NCBI GenBank assembly: GCA_041399065.1
Contig: JAWKTN010000002.1
Span: 806,001-870,000, forward strand
Direction: 5' to 3'
DNA from: JAGQPD01 sp020426865
GTDB taxonomy: Bacteria > Planctomycetota > Planctomycetia > Pirellulales > Pirellulaceae
DNA length: 64,000 nt
Each line of letters starts with the position of its first letter. Position 1 is the first letter of the stretch. The position numbers were made by a program, and so were the translations under genes. Below the pieces are notes generated by a model, which did not search any database, had not been told where the DNA came from, and saw only the letters and a program-made list of their open reading frames with translations. Shown piece after piece: positions 36,465 to 44,787 of this stretch.

Positions 36465-37973
36465 TCACGCGGCGTGTCGATGTAGATCCCTACGTAGATC
36501 CCTGCGACGGGTGGTCCCCAAGAAAAATGCCCCCGCGGTCAACACAATACTGCAGAAAAAGAAAATCAACCCCGATGGCGTTCTTCCGGTCCAGTCCATC
36601 CATGGCAAAGGATATCGGAAGAAAACAAAGTTCAAGCCGAAATAGAGCCACACGTTCAGCAATAAACCGGTTTTGGCGTACGACGTTGCACGCAATGACT
36701 CGCGGTCGCTAGCTCGGATCATCCACACCGCCACACCCGTGACGATCGATAGCGGCAAGGCAATCAAAAGTAGCCAGCCAATCACCGGCGGGATCTCTGT
36801 GTGTGCGTAACTCATCTCACGTAGCGTCTTGCCCACAATCGTGACGGCCACCAACGGTAGCGGGAACAGGAACGGCCAAATCCGCCCACCCATGATTCCG
36901 ATGATGGGAACAATAGCCAACACGAAACTATATTCCGTGAACCATTCCCAATAGGGGTTGTCCGAAAACTCGGCCATCACCACCAGCACGACAAACGCCA
37001 GCGCGGACACAACTTCAAACCACGGTGCCAGCGGCACTCTGGTGAATGTTCCGCGCGCGATCAAGCGTCGGTTCCACCATAATCCCGCCCCCACGCCGGC
37101 TCCCCAAATCAAGCCAAACGTCGTCTCCATCATGTTCCACCAGTTGATATACGGTTCGTACGCCGCAAACCAACCTTGTCGATAGAGTTCTGGATGCCAG
37201 GCATGTGACGCTTGAATACACTGCCCTCCGGAAAACCCGAGTCCACCGGCAATGAAACCGATGACAGCCATGTTGCGTGCCAGGCGATCACCCTGTACCA
37301 CACGGGCATAAACCGCCAGACCGATCAACGCCACGAGAAATCCGCCCCAATACTCGCGCCGCGGTTTCAGGTCTTCAACGTCAGGCTGCCAACGCCAATC
37401 GGCGGAAAAGTAAAGTCGCGGCAGGATTCGCTCGGCCGGTTGATACGGACCATTCAACAGCCATACGCCGATCACAAACAGTCCTATCAAACCCAACATC
37501 AATAGCAACAGTTCCAGAGGTCGATACTTTCGGCCCCCCAAAGCCATGCCAAACATCGTGGCTCCACAACCGACCCATAACCCACCCTTGATGAATAATC
37601 CCAGCAATCCCCACACTAGCGAACTTGTATTTCCCACCAGCCGTTGATCGTGGGTCAAGCCGATCGTTTGGCCATAGGTCATCGAACCACCAAGGCCGAT
37701 GCCCAACGCCAACATCGCCGCCGCTCGCGCGGCAAACAACGAACTCTGTCGCCGTACCAGCAGCAGAACCAACGTGAACCCCACCAATACGCCGGCGATC
37801 ATCGCGCCCGTCTCGTGGCCATATTGCCCCCGAATCCCCCACCCCATACCACCAGCCAAGGCACCGAACCACACGCAGGCTGCCGCAGTCCACCGCGGAA
37901 AGTTTTCCTCAGTCTCATAGTCTGATTTATCAATGGACGCTGGCTTGTTAGAATCGCGGACTCGATGGGACAT
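36465..37973 (-). CDS. Multi-pass membrane protein of unknown function
   Basis: This protein has 502 residues and about twelve hydrophobic segments. The cytoplasmic start is charged (SHRVRDSNKPASIDKSDYET), then AAACVWFGALAGGMGWGIRG and GAMIAGVLVGFTLVLLLV begin the membrane part. GQYGHETGAMIAG near residue 50 and GGLGFSGGQCIQASHAWH near 240 are Gly/His motifs that repeat in related planctomycete proteins. It is transcribed divergently from the NagX-like gene, with 164 bases between, which hints at a shared sugar-related role; this is inference. No known transporter signature is recognised. Confidence 0.65.
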   Translation of the reverse strand: MSHRVRDSNKPASIDKSDYETEENFPRWTAAACVWFGALAGGMGWGIRGQYGHETGAMIAGVLVGFTLVLLLVRRQSSLFAARAAAMLALGIGLGGSMTYGQTIGLTHDQRLVGNTSSLVWGLLGLFIKGGLWVGCGATMFGMALGGRKYRPLELLLLMLGLIGLFVIGVWLLNGPYQPAERILPRLYFSADWRWQPDVEDLKPRREYWGGFLVALIGLAVYARVVQGDRLARNMAVIGFIAGGLGFSGGQCIQASHAWHPELYRQGWFAAYEPYINWWNMMETTFGLIWGAGVGAGLWWNRRLIARGTFTRVPLAPWFEVVSALAFVVLVVMAEFSDNPYWEWFTEYSFVLAIVPIIGIMGGRIWPFLFPLPLVAVTIVGKTLREMSYAHTEIPPVIGWLLLIALPLSIVTGVAVWMIRASDRESLRATSYAKTGLLLNVWLYFGLNFVFFRYPLPWMDWTGRTPSGLIFFFCSIVLTAGAFFLGTTRRRDLRRDLHRHAA

Positions 37974-38137
37974 GCTTGACCGACTCGCTTTGAATTATAT
38001 TAAGTGGAAATCCACGTCACGGACGCACGTCGTCAAACTAACTTGCATCGCTCAGAATCACAAGCAGTCTAACGACGCCCCTCGAAAACCGTCCCACCAA
38101 CCGTTCTTTCTTCATTTCCTTTGTTACGAAAGCTACC

Positions 38138-39307
38138 ATGTCTCGCCCTTCTGCCACATCGGACAATGTTGGTACAAACGCCGCAACCGCATCGTCGGGC
38201 CTGCAGACGCAAGCTGCCGAGCGACTGGTATCGATCGACGCGCTCCGCGGGTTCGATATGTTCTGGATCATCGGTGCCGACGAGGTCGCTCACGCCCTGC
38301 AGAAAGCCAATTCGTCCGAAGTCGTCCAAGTCATCGGGCAACAACTGGATCACGTAGCGTGGGAAGGCTTTCGATTCTATGACTTGATCTTCCCACTCTT
38401 TGTATTCGTGATCGGCGTGTCGTCCGTGTTTTCCCTAAGCCGTCTGCAGGACAAATATGGCCAGGCCACGGCGTATCGACGCGTGATCGTGAGGTCGTTG
38501 CTGTTGTATCTGCTCGGACTGTTTTACTACGGTGCGCTGCGACGCGATGATGGCCCCGAGATGTTTCGTTATGTCGGCGTCCTGCAGCGTTTGGCAATTT
38601 GTTATCTCGGCGGTAGCTTGTTGTTTCTCAACCTTCGCGTGCGCGGTCTGCTGACCGCTTTGGTGGTCTTGCTGGTTGGCTATTGGGCGATGCTGGCGTT
38701 GATCCCGGTCCCTGGCACGGGTGCGGGAAATTTCGCCGAAGGTCAGAATCTGACCAATTGGTTCGATGCCAACTATCTGCCGGGTTACAAATGGGATGGC
38801 CAGTGGGATCCGGAGGGGGTGCTCAGCCACATCCCCGCCATCGGTACGGCGATCCTGGGACTGCTGGCAGGGATTATTCTGCATCGCAAGGATTTTGCGC
38901 CGTGGCGCAAGGTTGGCCTGCTGGTCGCGGCCGGCGCGGCGTGCCTGTTGTTGGGGTGGGCCTGGAGCATCCCGTTTCCGATGATCAAGAAACTCTGGAC
39001 TTCGTCCTATGTGTTGATCGCCGGTGGATGTAGCTTTCTGTTGATGGCAATCTTCTACATCGTCATCGACATCTGGAGCTTCCGCTTCTGGGCGCGCCCT
39101 TTCGTCTGGATCGGCATGAACGCGATCACGATCTACATGCTGACGCACCTGATCGATTTCAAGGATCTGGTGCGGCGGGTGTTGCACGAACAGTGGGTAG
39201 ACGCGATGGCCCCCTACGGCCAGACCGTCGTCACCTCGCTGGCGCTGTTGCTGGCGGTGCTCGTCTGTCGGTGGCTCTATCGCCGACAGATCTTTCTGCG
39301 GCTATGA
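38138..39307 (+). CDS. NagX / DUF5009 heparan-alpha-glucosaminide acetyltransferase-like membrane protein
   Basis: This protein has 389 residues and about ten membrane helices. The family signature RLVSIDALRGFDMFWIIGAD spans residues 28-47, followed by HVAWEGFRFYDLIFPLFVF-like text near 75. The Ser/Asp/Arg stretch at the start is diagnostic for DUF5009. Family members are thought to transfer acyl groups across the membrane to amino-sugars, but bacterial substrates are largely undefined. FVWIGMNAITIYMLTHLIDF near 325 is the other conserved segment. The start follows a Pro/Ser-rich region; ATG at 38138 sits behind GAAAGC, a weak site. Confidence 0.88.
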   Translation: MSRPSATSDNVGTNAATASSGLQTQAAERLVSIDALRGFDMFWIIGADEVAHALQKANSSEVVQVIGQQLDHVAWEGFRFYDLIFPLFVFVIGVSSVFSLSRLQDKYGQATAYRRVIVRSLLLYLLGLFYYGALRRDDGPEMFRYVGVLQRLAICYLGGSLLFLNLRVRGLLTALVVLLVGYWAMLALIPVPGTGAGNFAEGQNLTNWFDANYLPGYKWDGQWDPEGVLSHIPAIGTAILGLLAGIILHRKDFAPWRKVGLLVAAGAACLLLGWAWSIPFPMIKKLWTSSYVLIAGGCSFLLMAIFYIVIDIWSFRFWARPFVWIGMNAITIYMLTHLIDFKDLVRRVLHEQWVDAMAPYGQTVVTSLALLLAVLVCRWLYRRQIFLRL

Positions 39308-39326
39308 GCGACGCGCCGACGCTTTG

Positions 39327-39737
39327 CTACGTGGGAAGGGAACGATGAAAGTGCACATGCCGCCACTGGCCATCCTGGCGTTGCCATACGCGTGTCTCTT
39401 CGGAGACACGCGTTACCGGGGCCTGATCGGCACCGACGACTTGCGTTAACCGCACATAGCTGACAACCGCCGCGTCCTCCCCAAGCATCCGTACGTGCGG
39501 CGAACTAATCGTCGGCTGTACGGTATTGCCACTGCTCGGCAGATCGAAATAGAACTTGTGAAATTCCATTCCTTCGACCAGGTGCCCCCGCGCCTCTGGC
39601 TCGAAACAACTGATCGACGGATCGCACAGGCGCGTGTAGATCTGCCAGTCGCCGGCGGCGATCGCCTTGAGCAATGTAAGTGTGAGCGCGACAAGTTCGT
39701 CACGGGTCTTCGAATCGGCAGGGTTGGCAGGTGACAT
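39327..39737 (-). CDS. CaMKII-association-domain-like (SnoaL fold) protein
   Basis: This protein has 136 residues, the size of the calcium/calmodulin-dependent kinase II association domain superfamily. SCFEPEARGHLVEGMEFHKF near residue 47 and VWQRQDGQWRHVHFHRS at the end are the family motifs. It forms small alpha/beta cone oligomers with no known catalytic role in most bacteria. A 26-base inverted repeat with a TTCG loop (39388-39413) lies inside the 3' part of the reading frame. It is the last gene after folA, separated by 119 bases, and convergent with the NagX-like gene. Confidence 0.8.
   Translation of the reverse strand: MSPANPADSKTRDELVALTLTLLKAIAAGDWQIYTRLCDPSISCFEPEARGHLVEGMEFHKFYFDLPSSGNTVQPTISSPHVRMLGEDAAVVSYVRLTQVVGADQAPVTRVSEETRVWQRQDGQWRHVHFHRSLPT
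39388..39413. repeat. Perfect 11-bp-arm hairpin with TTCG loop inside a coding region
   Basis: ACGCGTGTCTC and GAGACACGCGT frame the loop TTCG. On the coding strand it reads TRVSEETRV. It is 60 bases from the end of the CaMKII-like gene and 80 bases from the end of the convergent gene, so it could terminate either transcript. Confidence 0.6.
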
Positions 39738-39855
39738 ACAATGCAGTCCTTGGGAAATGGTAATTTGGTATCGGGAAATGAAAGCAGGAGTATACTGCGA
39801 GCGGGAAGGAACGTGAATCGGCCGCGCGGCTGCCGTTTGATCTTTCCGAGTCGAG

Positions 39856-40341
39856 CTAAGCGCGTTCCCAAATGCGGAAGGAGTGAGCGAATTCGTTGCG
39901 GTCGTCCGCTGCGTGGTGGTCCTCCGACACGAGCGACCAGTGATTCCAGTCGATCTCGGGAAACTGGGCGTCGCCCTCGATCACGGCGGCTACCGTGGTG
40001 ACGTACATCCGCCGTACGTGCGGTAGCGCCAAGCGGTAGATCTCCGCACCACCACAGACAAACAATTCCGTGTCGTCTTCGGCGAAGTCGATGGCTTGCT
40101 GCCAAGTGTGAGCCACCAAGGCGCCGGGAAACTGGAAGGCCAGGTCGCGAGTCATCACGATCGTCTGCCGGCCGGGTAGCAAACGGCCGATCGATTCCAA
40201 CGTCCGCCGGCCCATCAGGATGTGATGCCCCATCGTTGTCAGCTTGAATCGGCGCAGGTCCGCCGACAATCGCCATGGCAACTGACCGTCGCGGCCAATC
40301 ACCCGATTCTCGGCCATCGCCACGATCAACGAAATTCGCAC
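39856..40341 (-). CDS. folA: Dihydrofolate reductase
   Basis: This protein of 161 residues is the usual DHFR length. It reduces dihydrofolate with NADPH to tetrahydrofolate. LIVAMAENRVIGRDGQLPW (residues 4-22) and ADLRRFKLTTMGHHILMGRRT (residues 27-46) carry the folate and NADPH sites, and the catalytic acid is Asp 27 in E. coli numbering (SADLRRF here). The ATG at 40341 follows 29 bases after thyA. DHFR beside ThyA makes sense because ThyA oxidises the folate that DHFR regenerates. Transcription continues toward the CaMKII-like gene. Confidence 0.95.
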   Translation of the reverse strand: MRISLIVAMAENRVIGRDGQLPWRLSADLRRFKLTTMGHHILMGRRTLESIGRLLPGRQTIVMTRDLAFQFPGALVAHTWQQAIDFAEDDTELFVCGGAEIYRLALPHVRRMYVTTVAAVIEGDAQFPEIDWNHWSLVSEDHHAADDRNEFAHSFRIWERA

Positions 40342-40370
40342 GCTTGAGGCTCCCCGAAGATTCCGCTGTG

Positions 40371-41165
40371 CTACACCGCGACCGGGGCCGGTATGTGTGG
40401 ATGCGGATCGTAATTCACGATCCGCAAGTTTTCGAACCGCACGTCATCCAAGTCCGTCAACTCGCCGTCAATCACTAACTCCGGCAACCCCCGCGGCTGC
40501 CGCCCCAACTGCTCGCGCGCCTGCTCCTCGTGATTACTATACAGATGCACGTCGCCAAACGTATGGATGAATTCACCGACTTGCAGGCCGACGCAGCGCG
40601 CGACCAGGTGGGTGAGCAGTGCGTAGGAGGCGATGTTGAACGGCACGCCGAGAAAAACGTCGGCACTGCGCTGGTACATCTGACACGATAGCCGGCCACT
40701 GGCGACGTAGAACTGAAACAACAAGTGGCACGGTGGCAACGCCATCCGCGGTACGTCCGCCACGTTCCAGGCACTGACAATCATGCGTCGCGAATCGGGG
40801 TTGTGACGGAGCTGCTCCAGGACTTGCGCAATCTGGTCGATCGACTCGCCCCCCTCACCACGCCAGCTGCGCCACTGGACACCGTAGACCGGGCCGAGCT
40901 CGCCGTGCTCATCCGCCCACTCGTTCCAAATCGAGACGCGGTGATCGCGGAGATAAGCAATATTCGAATCGCCCCGCAAAAACCAAATCAACTCGTGCGC
41001 GATCGACTTCCAATGGAGCTTCTTGGTCGTCAGCAGCGGAAAACCCTCGGTCAAATCGAACCGCATCTGATAGCCGAAAACGCTGCGAGTCCCCACGCCG
41101 GTGCGGTCGGATTTGGACGTGCCGTGGTCAAGAATATGCCGTAAGAGATCAAGATACTGGCGCAT
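40371..41165 (-). CDS. thyA: Thymidylate synthase
   Basis: This protein has 264 residues, the normal ThyA length. It methylates dUMP to dTMP with methylene-tetrahydrofolate. RTGVGTRSVFGYQMRFDL, the catalytic Cys in ALPPCHLLFQFYV near residue 145, and SCQMYQRSADVFLGVPFNIASYALLTHL are canonical; RSADVFLG and FENLRI also match. A small hypothetical gene precedes it (15 bases) and folA follows (29 bases), so the three form an operon. No thyX is seen in the window. Confidence 0.97.
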   Translation of the reverse strand: MRQYLDLLRHILDHGTSKSDRTGVGTRSVFGYQMRFDLTEGFPLLTTKKLHWKSIAHELIWFLRGDSNIAYLRDHRVSIWNEWADEHGELGPVYGVQWRSWRGEGGESIDQIAQVLEQLRHNPDSRRMIVSAWNVADVPRMALPPCHLLFQFYVASGRLSCQMYQRSADVFLGVPFNIASYALLTHLVARCVGLQVGEFIHTFGDVHLYSNHEEQAREQLGRQPRGLPELVIDGELTDLDDVRFENLRIVNYDPHPHIPAPVAV

Positions 41166-41180
41166 GGGACTGTTGTAGCC

Positions 41181-41432
41181 TTACATCATTTTATTGATCA
41201 CTTGCGCGATCAACTCGGGCTTGTCCTGCGCTACTAAATGATCGACCCGCTCGCGTTTGACCCCCAGTTTTTCCAGATGGCTGGCGATCAGCTGCCAGTT
41301 GCGGTCGCGTTTCTTGCCTTCCGACAGATAGAGTTCGGTCACGAGTTCCTGCAGGCGCTGGATCGATATCGCCTCGCGATTGTCGTAATAATTCTTGATG
41401 ATGTTCTGTTGATGTCGCGAGTACTTCGTCAT
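41181..41432 (-). CDS. Conserved hypothetical protein (83 aa) upstream of thyA
   Basis: This is a short, helical, charged protein of 83 residues: HQQNIIKNYYDNREAISI at the start, then RLQELVTELYLSEGKKRD, then HLEKLGVKRERVDHLV. No signal or membrane segment is present. The fold may be a small helical DNA- or protein-binding domain; no family is named with confidence. It is the first gene before thyA and folA, 15 bases apart, so it is likely cotranscribed and possibly involved in nucleotide or replication functions. Confidence 0.7.
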   Translation of the reverse strand: MTKYSRHQQNIIKNYYDNREAISIQRLQELVTELYLSEGKKRDRNWQLIASHLEKLGVKRERVDHLVAQDKPELIAQVINKMM

Positions 41433-41728
41433 GCAGGATCTCCGTAAGGTGTGGCCTGATTCATCCTAAACCGGCAGTGGGGTCCAGGGCAAGCCTACGC
41501 GACGGCCGCCCCCTACCCGAGAGGTAGCTGCTGGCCAATTCCCCTGGTCGAGGCCACCAACTCCAGCTATGATATCGTCCAGACTTCGGCCCGTTCCGCA
41601 GAAGAAGCTGGCGCGGAAGAAGCTGGCGCGGAAGAAGCTAGCAAGGTCCGGTTCTTCCCAATCGCCGGGCTGGAACCGTTTTTCCCGTTTGCCGCGGACG
41701 CCTAACCCTTAACCCCCCTAGACAAACG
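41433..41728. other. Intergenic region upstream of ferredoxin, with a 15-bp tandem repeat
   Basis: The unit GAAGAAGCTGGCGCG occurs at 41601 and 41616, with a partial third at 41631. One plus-strand frame is open across it and ends in TAA at about 41702-41704 (reads EEAGAEEAGAEEA, then VRFFPIAGLEPFF), but no start is clear and no family is recognised, so I do not call a gene. Confidence 0.4.
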
Positions 41729-42145
41729 ATGCCCGTAGTAAAGTTCATCAAGGAAAAAAAGGAAATTGAGGTTCCCGTTGGTGCCAACCTGCGACGAGAG
41801 GCCCTCAAGGCAGGGATCAATCTCTACGCGTCCGGCGAAGGGATATTGGCCGCCTTCCAGCAGGCTGTTGCCAACTGTCACGGGCTAGGGCAATGTGGGC
41901 GCTGCCGCGTGAAAATCCTCAAAGGCATGGAGAATACCGCGCCTATGGGGCTCGTCGAACGCACGCATTTCAAATGCCCCGTCCCCACCCCCGTCACTCC
42001 TTTGGCACTCGACCCGGTCCCTCGATTGGCCTACATCGGCAACGAAGACACAATGCGGCTTGCCTGCTGCACTACCGTGACCGGCGACATCGAAGTCGAA
42101 ACGACGCCGGAAATGAACTTGTTCGGCGAAAACTTCTTCAGCTAG
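41729..42145 (+). CDS. 2Fe-2S ferredoxin-type protein
   Basis: This protein has 138 residues with an extra C-terminal tail. The plant-type cluster site reads NCHGLGQCGRC (C-x5-C-x2-C) and the fourth ligand is in LACCTTV about 50 residues later; the long stretch between (KGMENTAPMGLVERTHF) is an insertion. Family members carry electrons to oxygenases or assembly enzymes in the cytoplasm. The ATG at 41729 is preceded by a stretch of As with no clear Shine-Dalgarno. It is followed after 19 bases by the PII-like gene on the same strand, so the two are cotranscribed. Confidence 0.85.
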   Translation: MPVVKFIKEKKEIEVPVGANLRREALKAGINLYASGEGILAAFQQAVANCHGLGQCGRCRVKILKGMENTAPMGLVERTHFKCPVPTPVTPLALDPVPRLAYIGNEDTMRLACCTTVTGDIEVETTPEMNLFGENFFS

Positions 42146-42164
42146 CACGCGGTACCCGTTAGCC

Positions 42165-42470
42165 GTGAAACAGATCATTGCCATCGTCAAACCGTTCCTG
42201 GCCGAAAAGGTGCTTGAAAATCTCAAGCGGGCACCGCTGGAGGCACTGCAGGTTCGCGAGGTCAAGGGCTTCGGGCGGCAGAAGAGTTACCTCGATGAGT
42301 ACAGCGAAACCGAGTTTGCTCAGGCATTTCTCCCCAAGGTCGAGTTATCGATGTGGGTCGACGACGCACGGGCAAGTGAGGTGATCAAGAAAGTGGTCGA
42401 GGTCGCTCGGACAGGGCGCATTGGGGACGGCAAGATCTTCGTGCTATCAGCGACAGCACCGTTATTCTAA
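42165..42470 (+). CDS. PII-family nitrogen-regulatory-like protein lacking the uridylylation tyrosine
   Basis: This protein has 101 residues, a little short for GlnB/GlnK (112). The start is a GTG at 42165. It has the PII N-strand (MKQIIAIVKPFLAEKVLENL) and the B-loop RTGRIGDGKIFV. The T-loop region reads YSETEFAQAFLPKVEL; where GlnB has Tyr51 (AEYVVDFLPK) this protein has Phe, so it cannot be uridylylated at the normal site. The T-loop partner site also differs from GlnB. Such PII-like proteins often bind nucleotides and control transporters or metabolic enzymes. Cotranscription with the ferredoxin points to redox- or carbon-linked control rather than classic glutamine synthetase control; this is inference. 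Confidence 0.85.
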   Translation: MKQIIAIVKPFLAEKVLENLKRAPLEALQVREVKGFGRQKSYLDEYSETEFAQAFLPKVELSMWVDDARASEVIKKVVEVARTGRIGDGKIFVLSATAPLF

Positions 42471-42530
42471 TCTCAGACTGATCTGGCACCGCCCCGGCGA
42501 TTATCGTATCCTCTGCGAGATTTTGCTCGG

Positions 42531-42568
42531 GAACGCACGGCGACGAATGCCGTGCCCGGTCCCTTTTT
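42531..42568 (+). terminator. Intrinsic terminator after the PII-like gene
   Basis: GCACGGC and GCCGTGC pair around a seven-base loop, extended by GGGA/TCCC after a mismatch, and are followed by TTTTT at 42564. It lies 61 bases after the PII-like stop. Confidence 0.8.
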
Positions 42569-42622
42569 CCAATTCTCCAAAATCGAATGTCGTCTGGCGC
42601 GGGAAGCATGGAGGTCCCGACG

Positions 42623-43624
42623 ATGAACCGACCGATTGTCTATGTCTTGGCGGCAGTAGCAGCGTTGGGCAGCTGGTTGTTTTTCAAAAACACCAGCCCG
42701 CGCCGCACGTCGGTCGGCGTCACTGGCAGTTCAGACACAACGTCGGTTTCAACCGTTGCTCAAAGTGCAACCGCCTCAACAGAGATCACGCTTGCTCGCC
42801 AGCGGGTTGGCCGAACGGTGCGGGTCGCAACATTTCACTTGCGCGAACTGAGCCGCGAAAAGGTCACCGATCCGCGGATGCTGGAAAAGCTGAGCGGACT
42901 GGCGTTGCCGTTTGATGTCTTGGCGATTCAAGGAATTCGCTCCGATAGCCCCGACGTCTTGCCTCGCTGGGTCGAGCATTTGAATCGTCAGGGTCGGCGT
43001 TTCGACTACTTGATCAGCCCGTATGTTGGTCGCGCGGACCAGCGGGAGCAGTTTGCTTTTTTGTTCGACGCTGAATCGGTGGACGTCGATCGCTACCAAT
43101 ACTATTCGGTAAACGATCCCAATGATCTGCTGGCGTTGGAACCTTTTGTCGGTTGGTTTCGCGCCCGCGGTGTACCGGAAGAAGAGGCGTTCACTTTTTC
43201 GCTGGTCAGCATCAAAACGGATCCGCACAATTGGCAGCGAGAATTGTCGCTATACGCCAATCTGTTCCGCAATGTGCGCAATGACGGCCGCATGGAAGAT
43301 GACATCATTATTCTGGGAGACTTCCAGGCCGACTGGCGGCAGCTGCAGGATGCCCTATCGACGACCGACCTGCGTCCGGCGGTGACGGATCAAACGACGG
43401 ACATCGAACGGACACGCCAATGGGACAATATCCTGTTCAGCCTGCAAGCCACCACGGAGTTTGCTGGTAAGAGTGGCGTGGTGGACTACGTCCGCCAATA
43501 CAACTTGACACTCGACGAAGCAGCCCAGGTCAGCCTGCACCTGCCGGTATGGGCCGAGTTTAGCGCCCGTGAAGGGGGCCCACCTGGCCACGTTGCGTCA
43601 CCAGTAACCAAGCAATTGCGCTAG
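42623..43624 (+). CDS. Endonuclease/exonuclease/phosphatase-fold protein with degenerate active site
   Basis: The start at 42623 (MNRPIVYVLAAVAALGSWLFF) gives a membrane-anchored protein of about 333 residues; the frame to 42587 adds unneeded residues. The fold is recognised by VRVATFHLRELS, FDVLAIQGIRS, IIILGDFQADW and VSLHLPVWAEF, in the order of the DNase I-like superfamily. Key residues are changed: the catalytic Glu of the usual QE pair is QG here, and the final S-D-H becomes S-L-H, losing the metal Asp. GDFQAD also differs from GDFN. The enzyme is therefore probably inactive as a nuclease and may act as a binding module outside the membrane. Confidence 0.75.
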   Translation: MNRPIVYVLAAVAALGSWLFFKNTSPRRTSVGVTGSSDTTSVSTVAQSATASTEITLARQRVGRTVRVATFHLRELSREKVTDPRMLEKLSGLALPFDVLAIQGIRSDSPDVLPRWVEHLNRQGRRFDYLISPYVGRADQREQFAFLFDAESVDVDRYQYYSVNDPNDLLALEPFVGWFRARGVPEEEAFTFSLVSIKTDPHNWQRELSLYANLFRNVRNDGRMEDDIIILGDFQADWRQLQDALSTTDLRPAVTDQTTDIERTRQWDNILFSLQATTEFAGKSGVVDYVRQYNLTLDEAAQVSLHLPVWAEFSAREGGPPGHVASPVTKQLR

Positions 43625-43669
43625 ATCGTCGACTCCACCAACTGCATCGCCAAGGAGCACCGTTTTGTC

Positions 43670-44578
43670 ATGACACAGCACACCGACACCTCACGTGACG
43701 CGATCCTGGGATTCGCCGAAGGCTACGGAATTGAACAACTGGAAATGTTTGTTACGTCGCTGCGGCGCACGTCGTTCGCTGGCAAGGCGGCACTGTTCGT
43801 GGATCACAACCTACCAAAGGATGTCGGTCGCTACTTGCAAGACCATGACATACAAGCGGTCCGGGCCCCGTGGAAGCGAACGATTTATCGCTACGTCCGC
43901 AAGGCCAACGCACTTCAGAGACAAATTCGCGGCACATACTATTCACCTACGCAGTTTGCCCAGGACTATCTGCATCAGGATAGCACCATGGCCCGGTACG
44001 CATTCTACAAACAATGGCTGACCGCCCACGGCCGGCACTGCGAAAACGTGTTGTTCACGGATGTGCGCGATGTCGTGTTTCAATGCGACCCGTTTGCCCA
44101 ACCGGTGGAGGACGAGATCTGCCTGTTTGCCGAACCTGGCCCGACCATCGTCAACTCAGGGGCCACGGCGAAATGGCTGCGTCGCAGTTATGGTGCGGCC
44201 GTCGTGGAACAACTGGCTGATCGACCGGTCATCTGTGCCGGTGTCATGTGCGGGACTCGTGATGGAATGCTGCGTTTGGTCAACAAACTCACCGCCGTGA
44301 TGGCTAAGGCCCCATCGTTCTGGAGCCTGCGATTTGGGCTGGACCAAGCGGCCTTGAACCTGTGGGTTCACACGCACGACGTCCCCGGCCTGACCGTCTT
44401 TCCTCATCTGGAAGGTCGGATCGCCCACCTGGCCTGGGCGGATTCGTCGACGCTGAAGCTCAATGACGATGGACAAGTGGTCGGAGAGTTCGGCCAAGTT
44501 GTCCCACTACTCCACCAATACGACCGGCATCCACGGTTGAATGAACAGGTGCAACAACGGTATCTTCGCGCGGCGTAG
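43670..44578 (+). CDS. Predicted glycosyltransferase-fold protein (GT-A-like)
   Basis: This protein has 302 residues with no signal peptide. The segment VLFTDVRDVVFQCDPF near residue 126 resembles the D-x-D region of GT-A glycosyltransferases such as those of family GT8-like/alpha-mannosyl groups, and is followed by PTIVNSGATAKWL and VICAGVMCGTRDGM, a typical acceptor part. N-terminal IEQLEMFVTSLRRTSFAGKA matches the usual Rossmann start. Substrates are unknown. ATG 43670 follows CAAGGAGCA. It stands alone downstream of the degenerate nuclease, 45 bases away. Confidence 0.65.
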   Translation: MTQHTDTSRDAILGFAEGYGIEQLEMFVTSLRRTSFAGKAALFVDHNLPKDVGRYLQDHDIQAVRAPWKRTIYRYVRKANALQRQIRGTYYSPTQFAQDYLHQDSTMARYAFYKQWLTAHGRHCENVLFTDVRDVVFQCDPFAQPVEDEICLFAEPGPTIVNSGATAKWLRRSYGAAVVEQLADRPVICAGVMCGTRDGMLRLVNKLTAVMAKAPSFWSLRFGLDQAALNLWVHTHDVPGLTVFPHLEGRIAHLAWADSSTLKLNDDGQVVGEFGQVVPLLHQYDRHPRLNEQVQQRYLRAA

Positions 44579-44787
44579 TAAGAGCACTGTGGTGCATAAC
44601 ACGGCTGGGCGACACGAATGGGCGACAGCGTGTCTGTGGGCGACAACCTTTCGATAGCGTCGACACCGCATTTTCTGCGCATCGTGCGAGCGGTGGAACC
44701 ATGTTTGCGTTCCGGCGGCGGTCCGGGTCACGACTGTCGACGAACAGTAATCGATTCATCGCTTACCGACCATCCGGTTTTTCTTGC

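Noticed and set aside
41601..41704. Small protein from the 15-bp repeat region
   Set aside because: An open end with TAA exists but no start or homologous fold could be supported.
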